From Hymenopellis radicata (taxonomy: Eukaryota > Basidiomycota > Agaricomycetes > Agaricales > Physalacriaceae), in assembly GCA_015501595.1 (NCBI GenBank), contig JADNRX010000940.1, positions 1 through 17,547 on the forward strand: a stretch of DNA of 17,547 nt, written 5' to 3'. The notes beneath the pieces were generated by a model. It saw nothing but the letters and a program-made list of their open reading frames with translations. It did not search any database and was not told where the DNA came from. Both the position numbers and the translations under genes were made by a program. Below, piece after piece: positions 9,823-17,528 of the stretch; position 1 is the stretch's first letter; the number at the start of each line of letters is the position of its first letter.

Positions 9823-9828
9823 TTTATA
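9823..9828 (-). promoter_or_regulatory. Candidate TATA box of the Zn2Cys6 gene
   Basis: On the minus strand GGTATAAATCG places TATAAA at 9828-9823, about 50 bp upstream of the ATG at 9774. The spacing suits a short leader. No other core element was identified. Confidence 0.45.
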
Positions 9829-10851
9829 CCTTTCTCGATGACACCGGCTGGTCCGAGAATCAGACTGGGATGAGGGGACGAGGCCTGGCCACACTTCAAC
9901 TTTGAGACATATTGCGGCTGCATCTCTCCTAGATCACGACACGCTCCGTGCCATGATTTGAGAACATCGCGATCCTGGGGAATGAGGTGGCGCGCAGAGA
10001 AACGCGTCGTCAGGTCCAGTCCCTTCCTGTAACTTATACACTCCAATAGTCGTAAGGTCCTTCCGCGGTAGTTCTAGAAAGGACGTCGATACGACTTCGT
10101 TCGTTCATTGTCTTGTTTGTCTCCGAAGCCAGAGTGGGTGGGGTGGTGGCAGTGTAAAACGTGCTGCAGGAAATAAGCGCAACATGTCGCGTCCTCGCGA
10201 CGACTGATGATGCGCGAGTAAATTCCCAATTATGACAGTGCCATACAAGGGAAAATCATGTCGTGATTTTTCAAGGGCATGGCGATCATTTGCCTACACA
10301 ACAATCTGCAAAGACAAAACCCGCGCAATGGGAAAGCTGAGTCGTGGAGGTCTCAGGTCTCCGCCGAAAGATCTCGCAATCTGTTTTGACTGCATCAGCT
10401 TGCCTTTTTCTTACTAGTGTATAAATTGTCTGCACCTACTGAGATGCAGATGCGAACGGTTTCCAGCGCATTGGGGCTGTGTGGTGGTGGTGATGTTTCA
10501 ACCGCCTAATGACAGAAGTCCATGCTAGTCGGACGTTTGTAGGACACGACAGTGAGTATGAGAGTCAAGAAAGACCATTGTGTACGTGGTTGGCATCTTC
10601 GTGACGCGTCGTTTATTTGGCATGGGCGGGCGTGATCAGGCGTTGTACTTGAAAAGAATCATCGATCCATTTTCTGTCAAGCGTTCATACACAACATCGT
10701 CAATGTCCTACCACAACCCTCGTAAGTAAATAAATTGAAAGTGACGTGAAGAGTTATGAATTTTCTGATATCGCGAAACGTCGAATTCTGTACTAATTAG
10801 GGTCAGCTAGAAAGCAAGTGTCCACGAAAGTATCATACGGATGTTTCGCAG
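9829..10851. other. Intergenic between transcription factor and kinase
   Basis: About 1 kb. The minus-strand frame 9816-10046 lacks an ATG and cannot be spliced in frame to the zinc-cluster exon. The plus-strand frame 10232-10417 begins with ATG but has no coding feel. A GTATAAATTG lies on the plus strand at about 10420 with no gene after it. The right end is kinase 3' UTR. Confidence 0.4.
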
Positions 10852-12517
10852 CTAAGAAACACCACGGAATGATGGAGGTAGATATGGTGCTAATCAAAAG
10901 ATTAGCATACGTCTCAGAGCTCACTGTGGTTACTCACGATCGTAGTAATCCGTCCTGCCAACTCGCTTCCAGTCACTAACATGCACGTTGAGTCAAGGAC
11001 GAGAGAGCCACAAAACCTGACATACACTTTCTCGAAGATTGCGTGTCGTTGAACTTCGCTTATAGTTGGCCGGCCGGCAGCGGCACTTGTGAGCTGTCGC
11101 GTGCGTTAGTATAACAAGCTCGATATAGATGAAGAGTTACCTGAAGAATTAGATCATGCATCGTATGATCCACGACTTCCACGGCTGCGACGCAATCCTT
11201 GAACGTTGATTTCGGCTATGAATAAGAAAAGCGTTAGTAAGTCGAAAAGCGGAAAGCGAAAGACTCACATAAGGGCACAGATACAGGTCTACAAGGATTT
11301 GACCGTAGCTGTACACATCCGCCAAGTCGCTGTCGAACTCGCCATCATCATCCTTCGACGCTTCTGGTGCGCAGTATCCAGGCGTCCCCACTAGAGCGCG
11401 CGCCTGACGGCGCTTCGTAGTGGATAGACCAAAGTCGATGATGCAGATGTGGCCGTTCTCCTGGATCATGATGTTGTCAGGTTTTAGATCCATATGGAAG
11501 ATGCCTAGTAGATGAAGAGTTCGCAAAGCCGATGTCTGTTGATGAAGATGAGGTCAACGTGCACCAGATACAAGTTCGGAAGACGTACTAGCTCCATGGA
11601 GTACATAAATCTATCCCCCATGATCTCCTTAGCATGGAAGCGTTGTACCAAAAGCTCTGCCATCGACTGAGGGTACACCGGCTGCGCACAAAGTCAGCTG
11701 GGAGCAAAACTGATAACGCTCGACGTACCATGATGCAGTAGTAAAATAAGTAGTCTTGAATAAAGAACGCGTCACGAGGAAGAAATGGCGAGAATCCATT
11801 TACTCGAAGTAAGGCCTTAATCTCGTTACGCACTTCCCTGATATGATAATAGTCGGAAACATCGTCGGTGACGGGGATGGGGTCGAGCATGTACATCTCC
11901 TTTCGAATGATCTTGACGGCACGAACAAAGTCGGGCTGCCCATCGATTTCTGCCAGCATAACAGAACCAAAGGTTCCATTTCCCAGCTTGCGCTTGAAGG
12001 AGACGACTTTGCCGCTGCATGTAATGGATTTCGGAATCGGGGGAAGTACACTGGTATCCTCGCTAAACACAGTGCAGTGGGAGGTATGAACGGATGGAGT
12101 AGACCGTGACGATGGCGCATGCGAGTCGCCATGTTCGTCAGGAATTAATGGAAAGGGTACAGGCGAAATCGTATCGTCCGGCCGTCCTCCGGGAATGAAG
12201 ACGTCCACGACGTCTGGAAGTTTGTCCGAATCGCCAGAGTCGATAGCCCTCCCGTGGTCTACTCCTGGAAGAGGATGTATTGAGTCGACGGCATCCAAGG
12301 AAGCACTCGCAGGCATTATTGGAGGAGTCGCAGGCATTATTGGAGGAGTCGAATCGCCTGACAAGGAAGAGCAGCTGCATGCGCAAGTCGATGTGGAAGG
12401 AGGGCCACTGGCGTTTGTAGCGGCAGACTGTTTATGAAAGAGGCGAGTGAGGAGGCGAACAGGGCGGAAAAGGTCGAACATTATGTGTTCAGTGGGGGAA
12501 ATCGTCTCCAGCGACAT
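10852..12517 (-). CDS. Serine/threonine-type protein kinase, non-RD catalytic loop
   Basis: Seven exons on the minus strand: 12517-11729, 11681-11589, 11535-11269, 11215-11141, 11093-11026, 10975-10938, 10889-10852 (455 residues from the first ATG). Introns are 47-53 nt with canonical ends. Residues 1-170 are a disordered Ser/Pro/Asp-rich tail. The kinase domain follows: Gly-rich loop LGNGTFGSV (178-186), ATP-binding Lys 202 in RAVKII, helix C around 228-233, catalytic loop HMDLKPDN (308-315), DFG (328-330) and GTPGYCAPE (344-352). Catalytic Asp 310, Lys 312 and Asn 315 are all present, so it should be active, but the usual Arg before Asp is Met. That makes it a non-RD kinase, not expected to depend on activation-loop phosphorylation in the usual way. 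The C-terminus is [20 protein letters not shown] plus three residues. Family and substrate unknown. A second ATG at 12481 may be the real start (see TATA entry). Confidence 0.88.
10888..10907 (-). repeat. 8-bp perfect hairpin across the last kinase 3' splice site
   Basis: TGCTAATC (10888-10895), AAAA and GATTAGCA (10900-10907) form a 20-nt perfect inverted repeat. It covers both the branch site (GCTAAT in the transcript) and the acceptor GATTAG of the intron 10890-10937, and the first two bases of the last exon. Confidence 0.85.
12309..12350 (-). repeat. Perfect 21-bp tandem duplication in kinase N-terminus
   Basis: Two identical 21-bp units (12309-12329 and 12330-12350) lie in the first kinase exon. 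They encode two copies of a TPPIMPA heptad within the disordered tail. The perfect identity suggests recent slippage or length polymorphism. Confidence 0.9.
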
Positions 12518-12522
12518 TTATA
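12517..12522 (-). promoter_or_regulatory. TATA-like element overlapping the first kinase ATG
   Basis: On the minus strand GCATATAAATG puts TATAAA at 12522-12517, touching the ATG at 12517. If it acts as a TATA box, transcription would start near 12490 and the first ATG in the message would be the one at 12481 ([11 protein letters not shown]...), giving 443 residues. Confidence 0.4.
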
Positions 12523-12535
12523 TGCAGGAGCCTGT

Positions 12536-12620
12536 GTCAAAGTGCAGGACCACTGTCCAAGTGCGCTGGTCAAAGACTCGGCCCAAGTGACTCGCTGATC
12601 AAGCGGTCAAAGCGCTGACC
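12536..12620. promoter_or_regulatory. Repeated GTCAAAG motifs upstream of the kinase
   Basis: GTCAAAG occurs three times in the same orientation at 12536-12542, 12569-12575 and 12606-12612. CCAAGTG occurs twice between the first two and the third. The third copy sits in an inverted repeat GGTCA (12605-12609) / TGACC (12616-12620). They lie 20-105 bp from the kinase ATG and look like clustered binding sites; the factor is unknown. Confidence 0.4.
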
Positions 12621-12890
12621 AAGGGATGCGCTGGAGTAGGCGAACATCCCTGGAGGATATATCTTGGATGGATGACAATGAGAAACTGTTTACGGTCGTC
12701 CACTTGGACGTTTTCGACAAGTCCTCCAAAATGAGTCAGGAGTAAATCTCGGCAATGACTCGGCACGGCCGGTATTCGCCGATTGCGTAACTTTCGTTAC
12801 AACAATGTTCAATTAGAACACACGACGAACAACCTTGATCATACTCTAAATAGCTCTGTATCGACCCTATCCTGGTAGCTCCAAGCTTAC
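12621..12890. other. Intergenic, no gene seen
   Basis: No coding signal. One inverted repeat CGTCCA (12697-12702) / TGGACG (12705-12710) with a 2-nt spacer. This is probably far upstream sequence of the kinase together with the 3' flank of the minus-strand coding blocks to the right. Confidence 0.35.
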
Positions 12891-13686
12891 TCAGAGTAAC
12901 TGGGTGAGCTGAGGTATGTGTGCGCAGTCAGCTTTGAGAATAAGTGGGGACAAGGCGAGCTCGAGGAGTTCGATCGATCCTTCGCTGTTGCTGATAACTA
13001 GACCGCTGGTCTTATATGCGTACCGTATAAGTACGCCACCAAATTTGTTGCTGAAGCGCACAGACTGGGACTCCTCTTTCGCCGAAGGCGCCACTACATG
13101 GACCGAAAGTTGAACTGTCGACACGAATGACGCGATCACAGACAAAGTGAGTTCCCTCGATTTTCGAGGGCGACGGATACCCACTCCAAGGCGTTTTTAC
13201 AGCTACCGTTGCATAATTGGCTCTTCGAGCATTTGTGAGCCAAGATTGGGATGATCGTAAGGTTAACACCGCTCCTTGTAAAACAGTCCCCTTCAGAGCA
13301 CTCTCACTGATCAACAATTTTACGCAGTGTACTTGTTTGCAGATTCAATCTTCCTGTGGAAATCGTCACTATCGTCGATTGTTCCGTTGCCCCATTGCGC
13401 CCCAAAGAGTCCAACTAGAATTGTGAGTTTCCGATATTGATGTGTCGCCTCAGCTGCCTGATAGAACCCTCCGACATTGCTGGACCAGTCGCCTCTGACC
13501 GATCCAACGCTCGGTAACCCAAGTAGGTCTTTGTTAGTACCAATTGCAGGAGTGATCCTCTCATACCAGGTGGATCAGTAGCCACAACACGGCGGAAGAA
13601 AAGGATGGCATCCCAGCGATTGTTGGTGCAACCGCCCATATTTGTCCCTCTTCCGGTTTGTGCTCACTTATGAATGCTAGCATGTG
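12891..13686 (-). pseudogene. Coding-like blocks on the minus strand, unresolved gene or relic
   Basis: Four stretches read like protein but lie in different frames. (a) 13686-13567: EHKPEEGQIWAVAPTIAGMP. (b) 13559-13333: TNKDLLGLPSVGSVRGDWSS, then KLTILVGLFGAQWGN. (c) 13274-13136: SGVNLTIIPILAHKC, then CNGSCKNALEWVSVALE, ending at TGA 13136. (d) 13184-12891: KFGGVLIRYAYKTSGLVISN. Blocks b and c join in frame over a 58-nt intron (13332-13275, GTACAC...ACAAG), the usual intron length here, so the 3' part looks like a real two-exon end of 121 residues. I could not join a to b: the GTATGA donor at 13566 with a TACTAAC branch site has no acceptor that keeps both frames. An ATG frame at 13639 (MGGCTNNRWDAILFF) competes with a. 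Family not recognised. It may be an intact multi-intron gene I failed to solve, or a decayed one. Confidence 0.4.
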
Positions 13687-13909
13687 CTGACTCCACCCTC
13701 GCCAGAGATTATACCGTTACCTTCTACCTTTAATTTTCAGTCGCGCGGCTCGACTCGTCTGGACCAGTCCGCCCTTCATGTTAATCTCGTGAATATTATG
13801 CTTTTCGAGAGCATTTACTACTAGGATACGGACATGATATCGTAAACGATGCGTTATGGTGAAACGTCCGGATTGTCATAACCTCCCCGAATCCTCATCT
13901 TCTCGCATC
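13687..13909. other. Between the unresolved gene and the 186-aa gene
   Basis: A minus-strand frame (about 13868-13730) reads HVRILVVNALEKHNIHEINM and then KGGLVQTSRAARLKIKG, which could be an upstream exon of the unresolved gene. It has no ATG before the internal Met. GTTATG / CATAAC at about 13853-13882 is a weak inverted repeat. Nothing firmer is visible. Confidence 0.3.
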
Positions 13910-14470
13910 TCACAAGACAGTGAGCTCGCAGCCCAAGCGACTGGGCTTGTACTGCAAGACCATGTCCGCTTGCGCTTGACGTCGCTTGCGATTCAGCAAC
14001 ATCTTAGCGACAGCGCCGGCTAATAGTCCTTGCCAAAGCTGATGCCAGGCGGCGTCCGTGGCGGGTGTTGGGTGTGCGCTGGAGGATCTACGTCCATGGC
14101 AGCACAAACCTCCGTCTCTGCCAAAAAGGACCGCGTATCTCGGTGACATAAGTCTGCGTGGAATAACGGTTGTACCAAGAGTCGGTGAAGGTGGGTGTGA
14201 CGGACGAGGCTCTGAACGCGGGGGAATGATGCGCTTTGAGCTACGGCGGCGGTGTCTCCGGCCAGTAGCGACCCGCTTGACTTCGGGGGCGTCACGAACA
14301 AAGGGGTCGGAATCGGAGAAGGGGTTTGACCAATTAATGTTGGTGTAGTCTAAGAGCTGAGCGTCAAGCTCCTCCCCTTCAGCTTCGGGGATAATATCTA
14401 AAAACGATTTCTCGTCTGGAATGTGAAGCGGACCAGGGAATGGAACGTTCTCTGAGTCGCATATATGCAT
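13910..14470 (-). CDS. Small uncharacterised protein, single exon (186 aa)
   Basis: One uninterrupted frame from ATG 14470 to TGA 13910. The N-terminal 60 residues are acidic (DEKSFLDIIPEAEGEELDAQ). The middle is strongly basic and proline-rich (GRRHRRRSSKRIIPPRSEPR). Near the C-terminus a short hydrophobic or amphipathic stretch, LWQGLLAGAVAKMLL, is followed by NRKRRQAQ. No signal peptide or known domain is visible. The basic clusters would fit nuclear targeting, but that is inference. The gene has the best core promoter in the window: a TATAAAAA about 130 bp upstream of the ATG. Orphan or fungal-specific; function unknown. Confidence 0.65.
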   Translation of the reverse strand: MHICDSENVPFPGPLHIPDEKSFLDIIPEAEGEELDAQLLDYTNINWSNPFSDSDPFVRDAPEVKRVATGRRHRRRSSKRIIPPRSEPRPSHPPSPTLGTTVIPRRLMSPRYAVLFGRDGGLCCHGRRSSSAHPTPATDAAWHQLWQGLLAGAVAKMLLNRKRRQAQADMVLQYKPSRLGCELTVL

Positions 14471-14600
14471 GGCGCGAACAGTGATGGCAGGAATTGAATG
14501 AAGGGTGTGTCGTGAAGCAGCCAGCTGCGGAGGAGCCAGGTGTGAACGGTTGTAAAAGAGAACAAGGAGCCTATGCGAGGGAAGACGGGCGCCAGCAACC

Positions 14601-14607
14601 TTTTTAT
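14601..14607 (-). promoter_or_regulatory. TATA box of the 186-aa gene
   Basis: On the minus strand GCGTATAAAAAGGTT carries TATAAAA at 14607-14601. With the usual 30-bp spacing, transcription would begin near 14575, giving a leader of about 100 nt to the ATG at 14470. Confidence 0.6.
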
Positions 14608-15367
14608 ACGCCTGTACAAAACGAGAACAATAAGGTCCTAGAATAGAAATGTGTTGTCCGAACTATCCGCACACAGAACAATGGCCGATCGTTGTTGTGT
14701 CTCTGGACGGGTACTTTCAATTCAGTCCGTCGCGTGCGCGTATGGACTTGGCGTGAGGAGTGGGGAGTAACTGGGAATATACGATTATGAGTCTTTTCGA
14801 AGCTTTTGAAAGACAACTATTGAGCAGGTCCTTGCACCTTGGTGGAATAGCAGTTCCGAAGGAGGGGAGAAGACGACACACGACACGGTCCCTTCAGAAA
14901 GGAACCACTTGTTTTGGATGAAGAGCAGAGGGAGAAGGGTAACAATAAGGAAGACACGGCCCGGAAGACGGTCTTTTCAACTACTTGCCGGAATATTTTT
15001 TTTCCTTCCGCGACCTCAGTGTCAGTGACCGTCCGCCACCTCCGTCACCACCACTGCGCGCTTTCTATCCCTGGAATGCCCATGAATCGGAGCCTCGAGC
15101 TAGGACTTCGCTACTGTCTTCGTCAACCTCGTAGTGCTTGCCTTAGGGGGGTCAACGTGTAGCCAAGCTGAAAACCTAACCTGAAAGCCTGCCAAAGTGG
15201 CGTATCTTCGTCAACGATGAGAGAACAGGGCCTCTCGCCTGGAAACTCTAGAGAAACTACTGTCTGCGGCTCATAAGCGATAAAACGAACTTGTCGCGCG
15301 TTGGATCCTCCTTCTGCTGGTCTTTCCGTTCGAGATGGGCACTGGGCGTCGCAAGTTTCGTCTTCTG

Positions 15368-15383
15368 AAACAGACGTCTGTTT
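15368..15383. promoter_or_regulatory. 16-bp perfect palindrome
   Basis: AAACAGACGTCTGTTT is fully self-complementary, centred on GACGTC (the core of CRE/ATF-type bZIP sites). It lies midway in a divergent promoter region, about 560 bp from the plus-strand gene. Confidence 0.6.
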
Positions 15384-15781
15384 GTAAGCCTTACATGTGC
15401 GTATCGACTGTTAGTACAATTTTCTTGCTGATAATATGTGCTAGAATATTTCCTGTCGTTTCGTACTAGTCTGAAATCAACTTGGAAGAATGGTCATGGT
15501 TCGGGGCTTGTTCAGGGGCTGCCCTATATGTGGCGCACAATATTGTTGACCTCTGCAGACGTTCTTGGGAAAAGCCCCGAGAACAGACGAACTCGAATTG
15601 TCGAAACTGTCATGCCGAGAGAAAAGGCCAGAACCTAACGCAGTCACTGTTAACATAGGCTCCCAGTAGGGGGTATCCGGCGCGGGCTTGCATGCTCTGC
15701 CTCTGAGCTTCCCAGATTCCAATCTAAATATGAGATTTGGAAAATGTAGGTCGTAGCTGGGCAATCCTGGCTTAACGGCGC

Positions 15782-15814
15782 CCATTGTGCAATGGTCGCT
15801 GTCACATGACCATT
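15782..15814. promoter_or_regulatory. Overlapping inverted repeats upstream of the 15940 gene
   Basis: CCATTG (15782-15787) / CAATGG (15790-15795) with a 2-nt spacer overlaps AATGGTC (15791-15797) / GACCATT (15808-15814) with a 10-nt spacer. This gives three alternating copies of the CCATT half-site about 125-160 bp before the start codon. A five-codon ATG frame (15792) starts inside it. Confidence 0.5.
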
Positions 15815-15939
15815 ATTTCTCCAGCTCAACTCGCTCTCTCACTCCTTGCTCTTGTCGTCCACAACCCATTGTATCTCCACCCGTCCTTCACACACCGTAC
15901 TCCATTTATTTACACAACATTACCCGACCATTGTTATCG

Positions 15940-16714
15940 ATGTTCGGAGAGGACATCCAAGGCGAACAATTAAAGTGCGTGCATTGATTTTTGTGTGCCA
16001 CTCAACGTTAAATTGACCGTGCATTGTATTTTCAGAATGTTCAGCACCCTTTCCGCCGACAATAGCCCTACAGCACACTCTAGGGAGAGTCAAAAGTCGT
16101 CTGTGGCCGACAAAGACGCGCCAACTTCCCGTCTTGTCGAGAACCCATTGTTCGGCGTCCCGAACGACGCATCTTCCTCAGCATTCACCGCCGAGCTCGA
16201 TAATCTCGATGTATCGGGTTTCCTTCCAAGGCCAATCGTATGCGCCCTTGGATGGGCCCTACCCAGCTGTGGCAGCTCTTCGTCGGGCCAAATTATCTCC
16301 CCATCCGCCAAATTACCCATGTCTGTGGAGGAATTCCAGGCATTCTTTCCGGTGGCATGGCCCGGGAATACCGTCGATGAAGCATATGACGGCTCTACAG
16401 TGGCATACCCTCGTCTCCCCAACTCTTTGTCAGACTCGAGTCTGCAGACACCATGGTACAAAGAACCAGCGGCCACCGACGGCTATTACTTTCCGATGAT
16501 GAAGGAGAACATTCCTCCGCAAGGATACATGTTCCCTCACCCACAGGCGCACTTCCCATCCGTTATAGTCCTCCACCCGGCCCACCTCCAGGATGGCCGT
16601 ATCTGGAAAATTGGAGTTCTGGCGCTCTTGCTGTCGACTCTGGCGTCCATCAGTTACCGCCTCGGACATCACGGCCACCACGACGAAACCGAAAAGGAAA
16701 CGCAACGATTCTGA
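15940..16714 (+). CDS. Uncharacterised protein with C-terminal hydrophobic segment (237 aa), possibly truncated
   Basis: Exons 15940-15974 and 16036-16714, intron 61 nt (GTGCGT...TTTTCAG). Splicing joins MFGEDIQGEQLK to MFSTLSADNSPTAH in frame. The protein is Ser/Pro-rich with a hydrophobic segment WKIGVLALLLSTLASIS near the C-terminus, then a His/Glu-rich tail ending KETQRF and TGA. Codon third positions favour C or G in this frame through most of exon 2. Doubts: the neighbouring frames also carry family-like text (for example QGQSYAPLDGPYPAVAALRR at about 16225, and a PPPGPPPGW stretch at about 16570). Strong splice signals and coding-like sequence continue straight after the stop. The frame as given may therefore be a truncated or partly frameshifted version of a longer zinc-finger gene. 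Confidence 0.5.
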
Positions 16715-17117
16715 GAGGTGAGCTCCATTTTGGGCATGATGAAATTCGGACTAACCTCCTTATCAGCGTGGCCGTGAAGGGAAAAGGCAAAAAGAAGGCC
16801 AAAACAGAACACCGAAAACTTCTCAGTGCGTGATCCCTTACTCTTTGTCCTCGTCTCAAATCTGAAAAGAATAGACCGCGTATTCCTCTCCCTCCTACAC
16901 CGGAACAACTGTCGGCTCATGAGATCACCAATTTGCACAAAAAATGTCTTGGCGGCTGAGTGATGGTAGCGCCTGCGGGCACATCTACAACAGCGACTCG
17001 GAGAACGCCAGGACGGTCCATTTTAGAAGCGCACATTTGGACGTGAACGCAAAAAAATGTCTCTGGGAAGGCTGCATTTCACGGCTGGGAATATCCAGTG
17101 ACTGTTACTTGTAAATC
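16715..17117 (+). pseudogene. 3' continuation with degenerate C2H2-like zinc finger
   Basis: Directly after the TGA at 16712-16714 comes GAG and a GTGAGC donor. Introns 16718-16766 and 16826-16874 (both 49 nt, canonical ends) leave exons that read GREGKRQKEGQNRTPKTSQ, then PRIPLPPTPEQLSAHEITNL and HKKCL. The exon is in phase with the upstream frame apart from that one stop. At 16950 a one-base loss switches frame, and the new frame continues WRLSDGSACGHIYNSDSENA, RTVHFRSAHLDVNAKKCLWE and GCISRLGISSDCYL, closing at TAA 17112 or at a GTAAAT donor (17111). The finger pattern is CX9CX14HX4H followed by CLWEGC, like the irregular C2H2 fingers common in basidiomycetes. This looks like the end of a zinc-finger gene broken by one stop and one frameshift, unless these are sequence errors. 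Confidence 0.5.
17076..17117 (+). repeat. Direct repeat, copy 1 (42 bp)
   Basis: Runs from ATTTCACGGC to CTTGTAAATC and overlaps the coding end of the zinc-finger-like exon. It matches copy 2 except for one extra G (CTGGGAATAT against CTGGAATAT). The last 30 bp are identical. Confidence 0.9.
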
Positions 17118-17506
17118 ATCTAGTTCTGTATTTCATACACATCGAATCGGATAGTAAATCTTCTAATGACAACTGCTTGCGAGTGCTGGGGAAAAGGGAA
17201 ACTCGGGCGGCCTTCGAGAAAACCGACCGGGTTGACCTCGGGGTGAGCAGAGGGAGAGGGGACCGAAACATCCCAACCCTCTCTCTACTCAACAAACAGC
17301 TGTCTTTAGTAATTACTAATCTTCTGCAGGTGCGGGTGGGTGGGACGAAAAGAATCGAAAGCGGTTCAGAGTCTTGACCCGCTGTAGGCAGATTCCGCGA
17401 CACTAGCTTGTCGCGGTACGAAAAGAGAGGCCACGAGGTCACGTGGCTCATTCGCGTGAAAACGCGCTCCGCTCCCGCTACCGGCATCAACCTCCGCGGA
17501 GCTTCA
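17118..17506. other. Unit between the direct repeats, rich in inverted repeats
   Basis: No convincing gene. The minus-strand frame 17116-17490 starts with ATG at 17487 but has shadow-like composition. Structure: a purine-rich arm 17245-17261 pairs, with one wobble and a 2-nt bulge, with 17277-17290; a 14-bp perfect palindrome TTAGTAATTACTAA lies at 17306-17319; the stem-loop cluster begins at 17395. Confidence 0.4.
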
Positions 17507-17528
17507 ATTTCACGGCTGGAATATCCAG
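17395..17528. other. Cluster of five stem-loops
   Basis: Consecutive perfect stems: CCGCGACA/TGTCGCGG (17395-17402, 17409-17416, 6-nt loop); GCCACG/CGTGGC (17430-17435, 17442-17447, 6-nt loop); CGCGT/ACGCG closed by a GAAA loop (17453-17466); GCTCCGC/GCGGAGC (17466-17472, 17496-17502); CTGGA/TCCAG (17516-17520, 17524-17528). There is no open frame that explains them. It could be a structured RNA, a regulatory block or chance in GC-rich DNA. Confidence 0.5.

Larger units (their letters stand above)
14620..15939. other. Divergent intergenic region, no convincing gene
   Basis: 1.3 kb between two divergent genes. Open frames at 14914-15162 (no ATG), 15438-15638 and 15477-15785 (minus, ATG-started, MGAVKPGLPSYDLHFPN) are irregular in composition and lack splice support. 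The region carries a 16-bp perfect palindrome (15368-15383) and overlapping inverted repeats (15782-15814), both listed separately, and ends in a CT-rich tract typical of fungal promoters. Confidence 0.45.

Noticed and set aside
9816..10046. Open frame just upstream of the zinc-cluster exon as an extra N-terminal exon
   Set aside because: No ATG, and the only plausible intron (GTATAA...ACTAG) leads into the wrong frame for the cysteine cluster. The GTATAAA is better read as a TATA box.
10232..10417. 61-codon plus-strand frame
   Set aside because: Short, isolated, no coding character.
10480..10500. Box C/D snoRNA suggested by GTGATGT
   Set aside because: The C-box match is imperfect, and no D box or terminal stem lies at a proper distance.
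11843..12437. Antisense frames over kinase exon 1
   Set aside because: They exist because the opposite strand is coding; the protein text is not meaningful.
16453..16833. Pro-rich PPPGPPPGW frame as a cytochrome P450 N-terminus
   Set aside because: No following P450 sequence, no heme motif, and the frame runs through a canonical intron. It is more likely an old frame of the zinc-finger gene or a shadow.
17116..17490. 124-codon minus-strand frame near the window end
   Set aside because: Composition looks like a shadow frame, it spans palindromes and hairpins, and there is no promoter or splice evidence.
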